Assembly (NCBI GenBank): GCA_007741555.1
Contig: CP036526.1
Coordinates: forward strand, 3,906,001 to 3,970,000
Reading direction: 5' to 3'
DNA: 64,000 nt
Source: Stieleria marina
Lineage (GTDB): Bacteria; Planctomycetota; Planctomycetia; Pirellulales; Pirellulaceae
In this document: piece by piece, positions 17,603-25,312 of the stretch
How the letters are laid out: the number at the start of each line of letters is the position of its first letter
Position numbering within the stretch: the first letter of the stretch is position 1
Position numbers and translations under genes: made by a program
The notes under the pieces: model-generated
Seen by the model: only the letters and a program-made list of their open reading frames with translations
Databases searched by the model: none
Told to the model about the DNA's origin: nothing

Positions 17603-17695
17603 CGGATAACCATGTGTTGGACCGAAGATCGCGATGAGGCGGTTTTTGAAATGGAGGACACAAGGCGCGATCTCGGTCAACACTACCGTTCGCCG
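17603..17695 (+). repeat. attC site 4
   Basis: Left core CGGATAAC, right core GTTCGCCG. Inner arms ACCGAAGATCGCG and CGCGATCTCGGT pair with an extra A. It belongs to a sub-type ending TCAACACTACC before the crossover, shared with sites 25 and 39. Confidence 0.92.
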
Positions 17696-17729
17696 ACGAA
17701 ACAACGCTTCAATTTGAGACTCATTGGTG

Positions 17730-18296
17730 ATGTCGAAACGTTCGCTACAGTTCTCGCTTCGATCAATCTTGATCGGTGTTCTCATTGCAGCCATCGTCTC
17801 ACTATCTGCTAGATGGTACATAGAACGTCGCGCAGATTTTGTTGATCCGCCTACTTACGCTCAATCGAAGCCACTCACACAAGCGGAGATCGATGAACTC
17901 ATTGCCAAATCAAAGAAGGGGCGTGATGTGTACGCTTCCGAAATATCTAGAGAACATCCGCCTCTTGGGATTGACCACTGGGATCAGCAGGCTGATAAAC
18001 TCAGACCTGGAATGACAAAATTTGCGTTGTTCAAGTATGTTCCCGCTGCATCGGCGAATGGATCTTGGTTGATTCCGCGACCAAACGGTGAAACGACGCA
18101 GGTTTTTTATTACGCGGTAGATTCGGAGTATGCGGCGCTTTGTGAAATGAGGACGAATGATCCGAGTCAAAGTCTGCGTGTCGTCAAAATGCTTGGTTTC
18201 TATAAACATCATCAACGATTTACGGATTACGGATCACCCAATATCACGAAACTCGACATCACCAGTGGTCCCGAACCCGTTGTTGTCTTCGAATAG
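17730..18296 (+). CDS. Cassette 5: membrane-anchored hypothetical protein
   Basis: The 188-residue protein starts MSKRSLQFSLRSILIGVLIA, the FSLRxxL plus single-span N-terminus frequent in small planctomycete proteins. One membrane helix (about residues 12-28) is followed by an extracytoplasmic domain of about 155 residues with conserved-looking PGMTKFALFKYV. No family recognised. GTG and TTG codons just upstream (17727, 17724) are alternative starts. Confidence 0.7.
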   Translation: MSKRSLQFSLRSILIGVLIAAIVSLSARWYIERRADFVDPPTYAQSKPLTQAEIDELIAKSKKGRDVYASEISREHPPLGIDHWDQQADKLRPGMTKFALFKYVPAASANGSWLIPRPNGETTQVFYYAVDSEYAALCEMRTNDPSQSLRVVKMLGFYKHHQRFTDYGSPNITKLDITSGPEPVVVFE

Positions 18297-18305
18297 TGAT
18301 GGAGG

Positions 18306-18397
18306 CGGCGAACCATCCGATGCACCGAAGTACCGGGCGTCGCGTTTTAAGAATGGAAACTCAACCGCCGGTCCTCGGTGATCGGTACCGTTCGTCG
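18306..18397 (+). repeat. attC site 5
   Basis: Left core CGGCGAAC equals the complement of the cassette start GTTCGCCG; right core GTTCGTCG. Inner arms ACCGAAGTACCGG / CCGGTCCTCGGT pair with an extra A and one mismatch. Confidence 0.92.
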
Positions 18398-18438
18398 ACA
18401 ATGAACACACCATCTACAGCAAGCTCGTAACTCGTTCC

Positions 18439-18789
18439 ATGACGCTAGAAAACAAGGCCGTAATCTCCACCGCCGTGGTAGTTGACGTTGACGCGTCCGA
18501 GACCGGCAACTCTTCGCGAATGGACTCGATTGCACGACGCCTTCGCGATGCCGTGGAATCGGCGTTCTCTCGCGATGCATCCGTCGACCCAACCGAGTGC
18601 CTGGCATGGGACTGGTTGAACGATTCGGACACCAATTTTGGGCGATGCGCAGACTGCAATCGCCTTGTATCCAACTACGAACAACCCCATCAAATTCGCA
18701 CGCTGATTGATGCTCGGATCGTAGACGGTACACTACTTTGCGATGAATGCGCATATTCCCGCCGCGAAGGGGCGTCCGCAGATGCTTGA
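18439..18789 (+). CDS. Cassette 6: small protein with two CxxC pairs
   Basis: The 116-residue soluble protein contains CADCNRLV (about residue 75) and CDECAYSRR (about residue 105), two CxxC knuckles that could bind one zinc ion. The N-terminal part is acidic and helical. No family recognised. ATG at 18439, 48 bp after the cassette border. Confidence 0.7.
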   Translation: MTLENKAVISTAVVVDVDASETGNSSRMDSIARRLRDAVESAFSRDASVDPTECLAWDWLNDSDTNFGRCADCNRLVSNYEQPHQIRTLIDARIVDGTLLCDECAYSRREGASADA

Positions 18790-18818
18790 TGCTTCTCTTC
18801 CGAACATCGAGGGAAGAG

Positions 18819-18909
18819 CGACGAACCATGCGATGGACCGAAGTCGCGGGTAAGGCGTTTTGACATGGAAACCTCACTGCCGCGACTCGGTCATCGCGGA
18901 CGTTACCCG
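18819..18909 (+). repeat. attC site 6
   Basis: Left core CGACGAAC (complement of own start GTTCGTCG), right core GTTACCCG. Inner arms ACCGAAGTCGCGG / CCGCGACTCGGT pair perfectly apart from one extra A. Confidence 0.92.
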
Positions 18910-18922
18910 ACTTTGATGCTCG

Positions 18923-19474
18923 ATGAATTACGAATCCTTCTTGCCTCGATATAGCAAAGTGCTTCTTGCCACCGACGACTTGCACATTGATGATGCTGTC
19001 CGCGAATCCGAATGGTTGGGGTACGAACCATGTAGTCTTGATCAGATTGCGGACCACGAATCGCGTCTTGGCGTTATCCTACCTCAATCGATCCGAGAGT
19101 TTTACCTAGCCACCAATGGCTGGCGCAATGTTGATACGTTTATCGATGAGATACTCCCGATTGAACGCGTAGACTATCTACGCACACTAGACAAAGACCT
19201 GTGCGAAATCGTCAGCGACGACATACGTCCAGTCGATGATCCGGAATGGGTCGAGGAACAGACCACCTCAGTCGTCAGATCGCTTTGCTTCAGCCTTGAG
19301 GGCGATGCAGCGCGACTGCTTGTCGACCCACATTCTGATATAGGCTCTGGCGAATGGAACGTTGGCACTTGGGCCAGCTGGCAGCCCGGAATGGAATGGT
19401 CTGGACAGAGTTTTGCTAACTTCCTGCAACTGAGACTCGACGGACTCGTCGAACTACGCGATATTGGCGGGTAA
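18923..19474 (+). CDS. Cassette 7: SUKH (SMI1/KNR4) family protein
   Basis: The 183-residue protein contains IADHESRLGVILPQSIREFY followed by LATNGW, the defining SUKH pattern (E-x-x-LG-x-x-LP-x-x-x-x-x-FL-x-x-NG), and later ILPIERVDYL. SUKH proteins are often immunity proteins against polymorphic toxins, but many have other roles, and no toxin is linked to it here. The TAA stop overlaps the left core of attC 7. Confidence 0.82.
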   Translation: MNYESFLPRYSKVLLATDDLHIDDAVRESEWLGYEPCSLDQIADHESRLGVILPQSIREFYLATNGWRNVDTFIDEILPIERVDYLRTLDKDLCEIVSDDIRPVDDPEWVEEQTTSVVRSLCFSLEGDAARLLVDPHSDIGSGEWNVGTWASWQPGMEWSGQSFANFLQLRLDGLVELRDIGG

Positions 19475-19559
19475 CCATGCCGTGCACGCGAAGGACGGCA
19501 TAAGGTCTTTACAAATGGAAACCACATTGGCCGTCCTCGGTGACGGCGGACGTTATGCC
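19468..19559 (+). repeat. attC site 7
   Basis: Left core CGGGTAAC (complement of own start GTTACCCG) supplies the gene's TAA stop; right core GTTATGCC. Loop with TTTACAAATGGAAACC. Confidence 0.92.
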
Positions 19560-19568
19560 ACTCGCAAT

Positions 19569-20294
19569 ATGAATAGTCGCGTGATGCCATTCGAGCCACT
19601 TTGGATTGCACCTCAAATCCCTGGCTACCGCCCATGTGGCACAACCTACGGATCCTTTTCGCCTGACGATCTTCCGCCGTTGCCCAAACGCGAAACTTCA
19701 ATGCACGACTGGTTGTCTTCGCTACCCAATATTCGACTCAGCGGAAAACCTCTGACAAATCACACCGTAGATGGAATTCGCTCGCGGCGTGAATGGTCAG
19801 GCTTCGCAAGATCAAAATTGGTCGATAGATCGAAGGCAATTGGGGCTCCGCCGCCACAGGACTTTCTTGATTTTGTTTTTGACGTCGAGAATGTCTTGCG
19901 TTTTCGCAGCCCAACAGGATGCCATTTTACTTTACCTGACAGGCCGATTCATGATCTCTGTCAACCAGGCGCATATTTTGTTCGCTTTCTCGACGACTCT
20001 CAGGACTGCGTCCATTGGTACCTCTACGTCGAACCAGATGGGCAATCGTCAATTGCTGCTGCGTGGGGTTACGATCACTGGATGGAGACGGACCTAGGCG
20101 TTGATATTGAGGATGACCAAATCACAGAAATCGAATATGCGTCGACTGATCTTGCCTCGTGCGCGTCTTCGATCGATGAGTTTTTGCGCCGCTACTGGAT
20201 TGAGAATGAAATTCATTTTCGTCTCGTCACCGATGACTGGACTTTGACTCCCGAAATGAACGACTACGTAAACCACTACAAGAATCCGGCATAA
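19569..20294 (+). CDS. Cassette 8: hypothetical protein, perhaps distantly SUKH-like
   Basis: The ATG at 19569 lies just inside the cassette and gives 241 residues. The C-terminal half (PPPQDFLDFVFDVENVLRFR, GAYFVRFLDDSQDCVHWYLY and FLRRYWIENEIHFRL) resembles the second half of SMI1/KNR4-like proteins in which a FLxRxWxEN motif is common, but the family call is uncertain. No signal peptide. TAA overlaps the left core of attC 8. Confidence 0.7.
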   Translation: MNSRVMPFEPLWIAPQIPGYRPCGTTYGSFSPDDLPPLPKRETSMHDWLSSLPNIRLSGKPLTNHTVDGIRSRREWSGFARSKLVDRSKAIGAPPPQDFLDFVFDVENVLRFRSPTGCHFTLPDRPIHDLCQPGAYFVRFLDDSQDCVHWYLYVEPDGQSSIAAAWGYDHWMETDLGVDIEDDQITEIEYASTDLASCASSIDEFLRRYWIENEIHFRLVTDDWTLTPEMNDYVNHYKNPA

Positions 20295-20378
20295 CCATGT
20301 CGTGCACCGAAGGACCGCATGACGAGTTTACAAATGGAAACCACATTGGCGGTCCTCGGTGACGACCGCCGTTCGCCG
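20288..20378 (+). repeat. attC site 8
   Basis: Left core GGCATAAC (complement of own start GTTATGCC), right core GTTCGCCG. Inner arms ACCGAAGGACCGC / GCGGTCCTCGGT pair with one extra A. Confidence 0.92.
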
Positions 20379-20908
20379 ACTGAATCGCTAAACCCTTCGC
20401 ATCATTAACCGTAGATTTACTGACAATGATTCACTCAATTGGCTACCTCGGACCGTTTGCTCCAAACTTCGACGACCTGCACAAGATCACGATTCAGTAC
20501 ACCAAGCATGATGGCACGCTAGGCAACTGTGATGTGCAGTCCGACAACGCCAGCGGGATATTCTTCGGATACCTTGAGAAGCCTAATCGCAACTTTTTCG
20601 CTGTGCGTGCACAATACGGTGAGGTTCTGGTTGACCTAGCAAACCCGGTTGAGCTTAATCCGCGACGACACATGGACGGTAAACGACCTGGGCCGAAACC
20701 GCCTCAGTTCGGTGACGAGTGTGCCGCCAACTTGTTGCGTGATATGATCTCTGCAAACGCCTCGCAGGCAGATGCATTGAGCGCCATTGCCGCAAATACG
20801 GGATTGACCGTCGCAACATAATTGCGGCGAACCATGCGATGGACCGAAGTCGCGGGCAAGGCGTTTTGAATCGGATACCACATTACCGCGACTCGGTCAT
20901 CGCGGCCG
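20372..20908 (+). repeat. Duplicated cassette B, copy 1 (cassette 9)
   Basis: A 537-bp cassette repeated at 26833-27369. The one difference noticed is T/A in codon 37 (GTG Val here, GAG Glu there). Confidence 0.92.
20426..20821 (+). CDS. Cassette 9 (B1): hypothetical soluble protein
   Basis: The 131-residue protein starts MIHSIGYLGPFAPNFDDLHK. The strand-rich first half (ITIQYTKHDGTLGNC, GIFFGYLEKPNRNFFAVRAQ) is followed by a basic-proline linker and a C-terminal helix. No family recognised. The near-identical copy at 26887 carries Glu instead of Val at residue 37. Confidence 0.72.
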   Translation: MIHSIGYLGPFAPNFDDLHKITIQYTKHDGTLGNCDVQSDNASGIFFGYLEKPNRNFFAVRAQYGEVLVDLANPVELNPRRHMDGKRPGPKPPQFGDECAANLLRDMISANASQADALSAIAANTGLTVAT

Positions 20909-20915
20909 TTCCTCG
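20825..20915 (+). repeat. attC site 9
   Basis: Left core CGGCGAAC (complement of own start), right core GTTCCTCG. Inner arms ACCGAAGTCGCGG / CCGCGACTCGGT with one extra A. Confidence 0.92.
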
Positions 20916-21402
20916 AGCGATTTTTGTCGTACCTAGTTCTGCCAACACCGCTACTATGAATCCGAAACGCTGGCGTCTTGTTCGGAATCTCGCGTTTTGT
21001 GCGGCGCTGGTTGTGACCACAATTCAACTTTACTTCGTTGTGCCGATATTTCTCGATCTTTTCAACCGCCTCCCGGCTCCCAATAATCCAAATCCACCTG
21101 CGGGTGATCCCAGCAATGAATCGCGATTGCTTACCGCGATGGTCCTGCAGACAATAGGACTTCCTTCCTGGGTGATCGCATTTATCGGCTGGCGTGTAGG
21201 GCGGCGCACCGATAGGACACTCGACTCCGAGTGATAGTTTCGGCACTTGCGGTCGTCACTTCCCGTTGGCGACAGGTGCAGAGGCGGTAGTACATCACGC
21301 TTGCTGCTACAATGAAGGCGAGGAACCATGCCGTGCACCGAAGTACGGCATCGAGTTTTTACAAATAGAAAATCAAACCGCCGTACTCGGTGACGGCAAA
21401 CG
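20909..21402 (+). repeat. Duplicated cassette C, copy 1 (cassette 10)
   Basis: A 494-bp cassette repeated at 24588-25081; no difference noticed by eye between G^TT borders. Confidence 0.92.
20956..21234 (+). CDS. Cassette 10 (C1): small two-span membrane protein
   Basis: The 92-residue protein starts MNPKRWRLVRNLAFCAALVV. Hydrophobic helices at about residues 10-32 and 62-80 flank a Pro/Asn-rich loop (NNPNPPAGDPSNES). No family recognised. About 85 bp without a gene separate the stop from attC 10. Identical protein at 24635-24913. Confidence 0.72.
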   Translation: MNPKRWRLVRNLAFCAALVVTTIQLYFVVPIFLDLFNRLPAPNNPNPPAGDPSNESRLLTAMVLQTIGLPSWVIAFIGWRVGRRTDRTLDSE

Positions 21403-21409
21403 TTACGTG
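21319..21409 (+). repeat. attC site 10
   Basis: Left core CGAGGAAC (complement of own start GTTCCTCG), right core GTTACGTG. Inner arms ACCGAAGTACGGC / CCGTACTCGGT pair with one extra A. Confidence 0.92.
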
Positions 21410-21830
21410 ATCGAATCGAACGGCTGACTCTTGGTCGTTGTGGTTGCTCTCAGCTCACTTCAGTTGCGCGGTCGATTGTTGCGCGGTCGGCAGGATTCGT
21501 GATTGGTGCGCGGTCGCTCATACCGGAAAAGTTGCGCGGTCAATGCGACTCTGAAACGCCAATGCCCAAGATTGGTGCGCGGACGAGAGTGCCCGAAACG
21601 GATGCGCGGTCGTTCATGCCCAAAAGACGTGCGCGGTCAAAAAGGTGCGCGGTCAAACTTGCTCGGTCCTACTTCGGTCGGCTACAATACGGTCCAATCG
21701 TCGATCGGACTGGCTGATCGGCCTGCGCTTCGCCAACGCCGCGTCACGTAACCAGGCCGTGCACCGAAGATCGCGATGACGCGGACTTTGACATGGATCA
21801 CACACTACGCGATCTCGGTGACGGCAAACG
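21403..21830 (+). other. Cassette 11: no convincing gene, GCGCGGTC repeat module
   Basis: The cassette is bounded by perfect complementary cores (GTTACGTG / CACGTAAC) but holds no credible coding region; the open frames are only repeats read as Arg/Gly-rich peptide. It carries seven GCGCGGTC copies plus one variant (21466, 21481, 21508, 21534, 21577 variant, 21604, 21631, 21646). Non-coding cassettes are known in integrons. Confidence 0.75.
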
Positions 21831-21970
21831 TTATGCGACGAATTGCACTGACGTGATCGTTGGTGATGGCTTGTTTTTCTTTGCGCTTTTTTGCGCGGTC
21901 ATGGGGTGCGCGGTCGATCTTGCTGGAGATTGATTGCGCGGTCGTTGCGACGGTCGATTGGTGCGCGGTC
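21466..21970 (+). repeat. Ordered GCGCGGTC repeats in cassettes 11 and 12
   Basis: Eleven exact copies and one variant, all in the same orientation and mostly preceded by GT or TT. Distances between starts are 15, 27, 26, 43, 27, 27, 15 in cassette 11 and 15, 28, 27 in cassette 12, so spacing is close to 15 or 27 bp (43 is about 15+27). The regularity resembles iterons bound by a protein. Spacers share no clear sequence, which speaks against CRISPR. Confidence 0.8.
21745..21837 (+). repeat. attC site 11
   Basis: Left core CACGTAAC (complement of own start GTTACGTG), right core GTTATGCG. Inner arms ACCGAAGATCGCG / CGCGATCTCGGT with one extra A. Confidence 0.92.
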
Positions 21971-22367
21971 GTTGCGCTGGCGTTGGGACATGCTTGATCT
22001 GCGAGCGGCAGCGTTTCGACTTCGGTTGTGATCGTTGCGTGCCGAAATGGGCGTTCATATCGGCCACATCGACCGTGCTTCCGCTGCTCGGTCAAATGAT
22101 GCCACTGGAACGCTTGTGATCGGCTGGCAACAGGTTTTCGACTTCGACAACATCCATGCCAGGGCAATTCGTCGGCCGATCATGCACCGGAGATCCGCGG
22201 AACTTGCATTTCGATTCCGCTCGCCGGTACAATCAACCACTCAATACAACCCAACATTTTGCCGCATCACACACAGACCGCGCATAACCATGACATGCAC
22301 ACGAAGATCGCGATGAAGCGGTTTTTGACATGGATGCCACAGGACGCGATCTCGGTGATGTCTACTG
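21831..22367 (+). other. Cassette 12: no convincing gene, GCGCGGTC repeats at its start
   Basis: Bounded by GTTATGCG and its complement CGCATAAC. Four GCGCGGTC copies at 21893, 21908, 21936 and 21963. Short open frames (for example from a TTG at 22035, 93 residues) run into attC 12 and do not look like protein. The rest holds nothing recognised. Confidence 0.7.
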
Positions 22368-22374
22368 TTATGTG
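22281..22374 (+). repeat. attC site 12
   Basis: Left core CGCATAAC (complement of own start GTTATGCG), right core GTTATGTG. Inner arms pair around CGAAGATCGCG / CGCGATCTCG. Confidence 0.92.
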
Positions 22375-22385
22375 CCTCAACTAAT

Positions 22386-22859
22386 ATGTCATTCGGACGC
22401 AAAACAGGTCGAAAACGTGACGGTGAGTGTCATGTCTGCAAACTGGTTGTCCTGACGGAAGAATGTGAGAGCTTCACCCCAAGAGGCTGGGAAGTGATTC
22501 GGTGGGCACCCGTGATGCACCGTGCTCCTTGCGGCGCGCACTGTATGGGCGGTAGCGTTTACCATGGCGAAACAGATGTGCACGTTGTAACCTTTGGTGC
22601 TTGCCCGCGATGCGGTGAAACCGATTCGGAGATCGCAGAAACAATCGAAAATGGCGATGGAACTGAACGTGTTGTCATACACCGTTACATCCACGAATAT
22701 GATGCAGACAAAGGATTTCGCATTGAACTTGAAACTAGCTCGGTCGATGGCTGGGTGGTAAAATCACGCTGGCCAACTAACCATCCAGACTCACTTGAGG
22801 AAACGGTTCGCTGGGCTGAGAATTACGTCCCATGGCTAGCCGAACGAAACGGCACATAA
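22386..22859 (+). CDS. Cassette 13: Cys/His-rich hypothetical protein
   Basis: The 157-residue soluble protein has CHVCKLVVL (about residue 15), a CGAHC segment, and CPRCGETD (about residue 73), suggesting zinc knuckles. The C-terminal half is acidic with Trp-rich ends. No family recognised. The TAA stop overlaps the left core of attC 13. Confidence 0.72.
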   Translation: MSFGRKTGRKRDGECHVCKLVVLTEECESFTPRGWEVIRWAPVMHRAPCGAHCMGGSVYHGETDVHVVTFGACPRCGETDSEIAETIENGDGTERVVIHRYIHEYDADKGFRIELETSSVDGWVVKSRWPTNHPDSLEETVRWAENYVPWLAERNGT

Positions 22860-22946
22860 CAATGTGATGCACGCGAAGCCGGTCTTGCGTGTGCGAATTA
22901 GTATTTGGATCAACCGTCCCGGCTCGGTGATCACGGACGTTCTGCC
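22853..22946 (+). repeat. attC site 13
   Basis: Left core CACATAAC (complement of own start GTTATGTG), right core GTTCTGCC. Inner arms ACGCGAAGCCGG / CCCGGCTCGGTG pair loosely, with an extra base. Confidence 0.9.
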
Positions 22947-22979
22947 AATGACTACGCTCCAACTGATTGCCAAATAGAA

Positions 22980-23411
22980 ATGTGGCCCTTCGCTCGAATT
23001 TCGCTTCTGCAATACACGATGATTTCGGTCATCGCGTTCGGGATTTGGCAAATCGGATTGGGGGGGGCCATCATCTATCGTGAAATGGGAGCGGGCTCAG
23101 TCGTTAGCGCGTCGGGTGCGAACGTGTCAGTATTCTCTTTCTTATCGGGCATCCTCGCCATGATTTCAGGCGCACTCCTTGTGACTCGCAAGCCGGTTGC
23201 TCGCTATTTTGCAATTTGGTGTCTCACTTCCCACACACTTATGTTTCTCTACGGGGCAATTCCCACTAATCCCGGTGGTGAACTTGCGCTCGAAGTTAGG
23301 ATTGGCGCTGCTCCACTATGGCTCATGCCTGGACTGCTTGTCATATTGCTAATGAGCCGCGCGGTGACCGAGGAATTCACTCGGGATTCGCCGGAGAAGG
23401 CAGAACCATGA
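22980..23411 (+). CDS. Cassette 14: four-span membrane protein
   Basis: From the ATG at 22980 the protein has 143 residues and four hydrophobic helices (ISLLQYTMISVIAFGIWQIG, VFSFLSGILAMISGALLV, FAIWCLTSHTLMFLYG, LWLMPGLLVILLM). No family recognised. The TGA stop lies inside attC 14 (reading GCA GAA CCA TGA), so the final three residues come from the recombination site. Confidence 0.72.
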   Translation: MWPFARISLLQYTMISVIAFGIWQIGLGGAIIYREMGAGSVVSASGANVSVFSFLSGILAMISGALLVTRKPVARYFAIWCLTSHTLMFLYGAIPTNPGGELALEVRIGAAPLWLMPGLLVILLMSRAVTEEFTRDSPEKAEP

Positions 23412-23489
23412 GATTCACCGAAGTACGGCATCGGGCGTTTACAGATAGAGATCACAATGGCCGTACTCGGTGATCTCTACCGTTCCCCG
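23399..23489 (+). repeat. attC site 14
   Basis: Left core GGCAGAAC (complement of own start GTTCTGCC), right core GTTCCCCG. Inner arms ACCGAAGTACGGC / CCGTACTCGGT with one extra A. Confidence 0.92.
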
Positions 23490-23507
23490 AATGGCACAGC
23501 GGATCGA

Positions 23508-23996
23508 ATGAGATTTGGACTTCGCACTTTGCTCATCGTTGTCGCTTTGTCGGCGGTGCTGATTCCGCGTGCAATCACAACTTATCGTGACGCAACCTAT
23601 CCTTCGCTGCATACGTGTGTCACCGGAACGCCGACTGTTTTCGAGGGGCCATATGTCCACTGCATGGCTGCACACGACCCGGATTGGGGACGTGTTCGTT
23701 TGGTCTTTCTCCAACAGATCCACACTGAAGAACAGTGGCACGAACGCAATTTCATTCCATGGCTAAACCATCGTGGTGACAGTCGACGAGGGACACGCCT
23801 TTACGTCAATGATCGTCTTGTTGTTCCGGACGAATCGGTACTGGTATACTATAGCGATGGTAGTGCCACTCCGAGTTTCGTCGAATTTGATTCAGACGAG
23901 ATTCCATTGCGTGATCCATGGTGGCCGGATGCGGAACAGCTCTGGCAGAAGATTCATGACTCGACTCGGACACACTTAGATCACGGGGAACCATGA
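23508..23996 (+). CDS. Cassette 15: membrane-anchored hypothetical protein
   Basis: The 162-residue protein starts MRFGLRTLLIVVALSAVLIP, another FxLRTLL-type anchored N-terminus, followed by an extracytoplasmic domain with GRVRLVFLQQIHTEEQWHER and RGTRLYVNDRLVVPDES. No family recognised. The stop TGA is read from attC 15 (GGG GAA CCA TGA). Confidence 0.72.
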   Translation: MRFGLRTLLIVVALSAVLIPRAITTYRDATYPSLHTCVTGTPTVFEGPYVHCMAAHDPDWGRVRLVFLQQIHTEEQWHERNFIPWLNHRGDSRRGTRLYVNDRLVVPDESVLVYYSDGSATPSFVEFDSDEIPLRDPWWPDAEQLWQKIHDSTRTHLDHGEP

Positions 23997-24076
23997 CATG
24001 CACCGAAGGACGCGAGCCCAGCGGTTTGGCAATGGAACGCCTTTCGCGCGTCCTCGGTGATGTCCGCCGTTCGCCG
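23985..24076 (+). repeat. attC site 15
   Basis: Left core CGGGGAAC (complement of own start GTTCCCCG), right core GTTCGCCG. Inner arms ACCGAAGGACGCG / CGCGTCCTCGGT with one extra A. Confidence 0.92.
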
Positions 24077-24102
24077 ACAGAACTACACACGTGAGTATTT
24101 GA

Positions 24103-24540
24103 TTGCGTTTTACGATACTCACTTTGACCATGTTTGTTTTTGCTTTCGCGCTCGCGTTCGCGATGATTATGCGACCAAGCGACGTGGCGTCGGAGATTTT
24201 GCGGTCTGCATCGATCCTTTCCGGTTGCATTGCCTTCACGATTGCGTTCCACACGACGGGCAAAACACAATCGTTTGCGATGACTTACGGTATCTTCGCA
24301 ATGTCTTCGGTCATTCTCGGCGTTTGCCCAGACTCTCTCGCCGTATGGATATACGAGAACATCGATCACGATGGTCCCGAGACAGTTCCGGTCGCGAACG
24401 GATACGGGTACGTTCTTCAGCGCACGGTCAACTCCTGGTTTGCTATACTCGTTGGGATCTTTGCTGCTTCACTCGCGTCAAGCATTACATCGCGATCTAA
24501 GAGCGGCGAACCATGTCGTGCACCGAAGGACGGCATATGA
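24103..24540 (+). CDS. Cassette 16: membrane protein reading into attC
   Basis: TTG at 24103 (145 residues) or ATG at 24130 could start the gene. Hydrophobic segments: FVFAFALAFAMIM, a span near residues 35-50, FAMTYGIFAMSSVILGV and WFAILVGIFAASLASSI. No family recognised. The last residues (SGEPCRAPKDGI) are encoded by attC 16 and the stop lies within it. Confidence 0.68.
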   Translation: MRFTILTLTMFVFAFALAFAMIMRPSDVASEILRSASILSGCIAFTIAFHTTGKTQSFAMTYGIFAMSSVILGVCPDSLAVWIYENIDHDGPETVPVANGYGYVLQRTVNSWFAILVGIFAASLASSITSRSKSGEPCRAPKDGI

Positions 24541-24594
24541 TAGTTACAAATGGAAACCGCAATGGCCGTCCTCGGTGACGACGGACGTTCCTCG
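24504..24594 (+). repeat. attC site 16
   Basis: Left core CGGCGAAC (complement of own start GTTCGCCG), right core GTTCCTCG. Inner arms ACCGAAGGACGGC / GCCGTCCTCGGT with one extra A. Confidence 0.92.
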
Positions 24595-25081
24595 AGCGAT
24601 TTTTGTCGTACCTAGTTCTGCCAACACCGCTACTATGAATCCGAAACGCTGGCGTCTTGTTCGGAATCTCGCGTTTTGTGCGGCGCTGGTTGTGACCACA
24701 ATTCAACTTTACTTCGTTGTGCCGATATTTCTCGATCTTTTCAACCGCCTCCCGGCTCCCAATAATCCAAATCCACCTGCGGGTGATCCCAGCAATGAAT
24801 CGCGATTGCTTACCGCGATGGTCCTGCAGACAATAGGACTTCCTTCCTGGGTGATCGCATTTATCGGCTGGCGTGTAGGGCGGCGCACCGATAGGACACT
24901 CGACTCCGAGTGATAGTTTCGGCACTTGCGGTCGTCACTTCCCGTTGGCGACAGGTGCAGAGGCGGTAGTACATCACGCTTGCTGCTACAATGAAGGCGA
25001 GGAACCATGCCGTGCACCGAAGTACGGCATCGAGTTTTTACAAATAGAAAATCAAACCGCCGTACTCGGTGACGGCAAACG
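24588..25081 (+). repeat. Duplicated cassette C, copy 2 (cassette 17)
   Basis: Second 494-bp copy of the cassette at 20909-21402. Its neighbours on both sides differ from those of copy 1. Confidence 0.92.
24635..24913 (+). CDS. Cassette 17 (C2): small two-span membrane protein, duplicate
   Basis: Protein identical to that at 20956-21234 (92 residues, two predicted helices). No in-frame stop separates it from the frame of the preceding cassette, but the ATG at 24635 is the natural start within the cassette. Confidence 0.72.
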   Translation: MNPKRWRLVRNLAFCAALVVTTIQLYFVVPIFLDLFNRLPAPNNPNPPAGDPSNESRLLTAMVLQTIGLPSWVIAFIGWRVGRRTDRTLDSE

Positions 25082-25088
25082 TTATCTG
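24998..25088 (+). repeat. attC site 17
   Basis: Left core CGAGGAAC (complement of own start GTTCCTCG), right core GTTATCTG. Left part identical to attC 10. Confidence 0.92.
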
Positions 25089-25098
25089 GCTTGGCATT

Positions 25099-25305
25099 TT
25101 GACAGCACGCATTAACCAACTCGATGGATCTGTAGTTGAACAAGATGGTCGGCGCTTTCGAGTGCGTCTTGAGGACGGACGCGAGATATCAGCAACAATC
25201 GACAAACGGGTTGGATGCGTGTTTGGAGACCCGATGACGTGGCGAGTGACTGTTGAACTCGGCACTACAGATCGGTCACATAGAATCGTCTCAATTCGCG
25301 TGTAG
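25099..25305 (+). CDS. Cassette 18, first gene: IF-1-like OB-fold (S1-type) protein
   Basis: The frame DGSVVEQDGRRFRVRLEDGR followed by EISATIDK and MTWRVTVELGTTD parallels translation initiation factor IF-1 (GTVVE...FRVELENGHKVLAHISG...VTVELSPYD), so the product is probably a small S1-type RNA-binding domain of about 68 residues. A TTG at 25099 is the only start codon inside the cassette; a GTG at 25069 lies in attC 17. Whether it binds the ribosome is unknown; the basic IF-1 loop differs. Confidence 0.55.
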   Translation: MTARINQLDGSVVEQDGRRFRVRLEDGREISATIDKRVGCVFGDPMTWRVTVELGTTDRSHRIVSIRV

Positions 25306-25312
25306 GCACAAC

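Noticed and set aside
21466-21970. GCGCGGTC repeats as a CRISPR or as coding repeats
   Set aside because: The repeat unit is only 8-10 bp and spacers are 7-20 bp without shared length; the frames through them contain stops or arginine-rich nonsense and differ in phase.
24371-24913. 180-codon frame joining cassettes 16 and 17
   Set aside because: It crosses an attC and fuses the antisense-like frame of cassette 16 with the true gene at 24635; the identical cassette C copy elsewhere has different upstream DNA.
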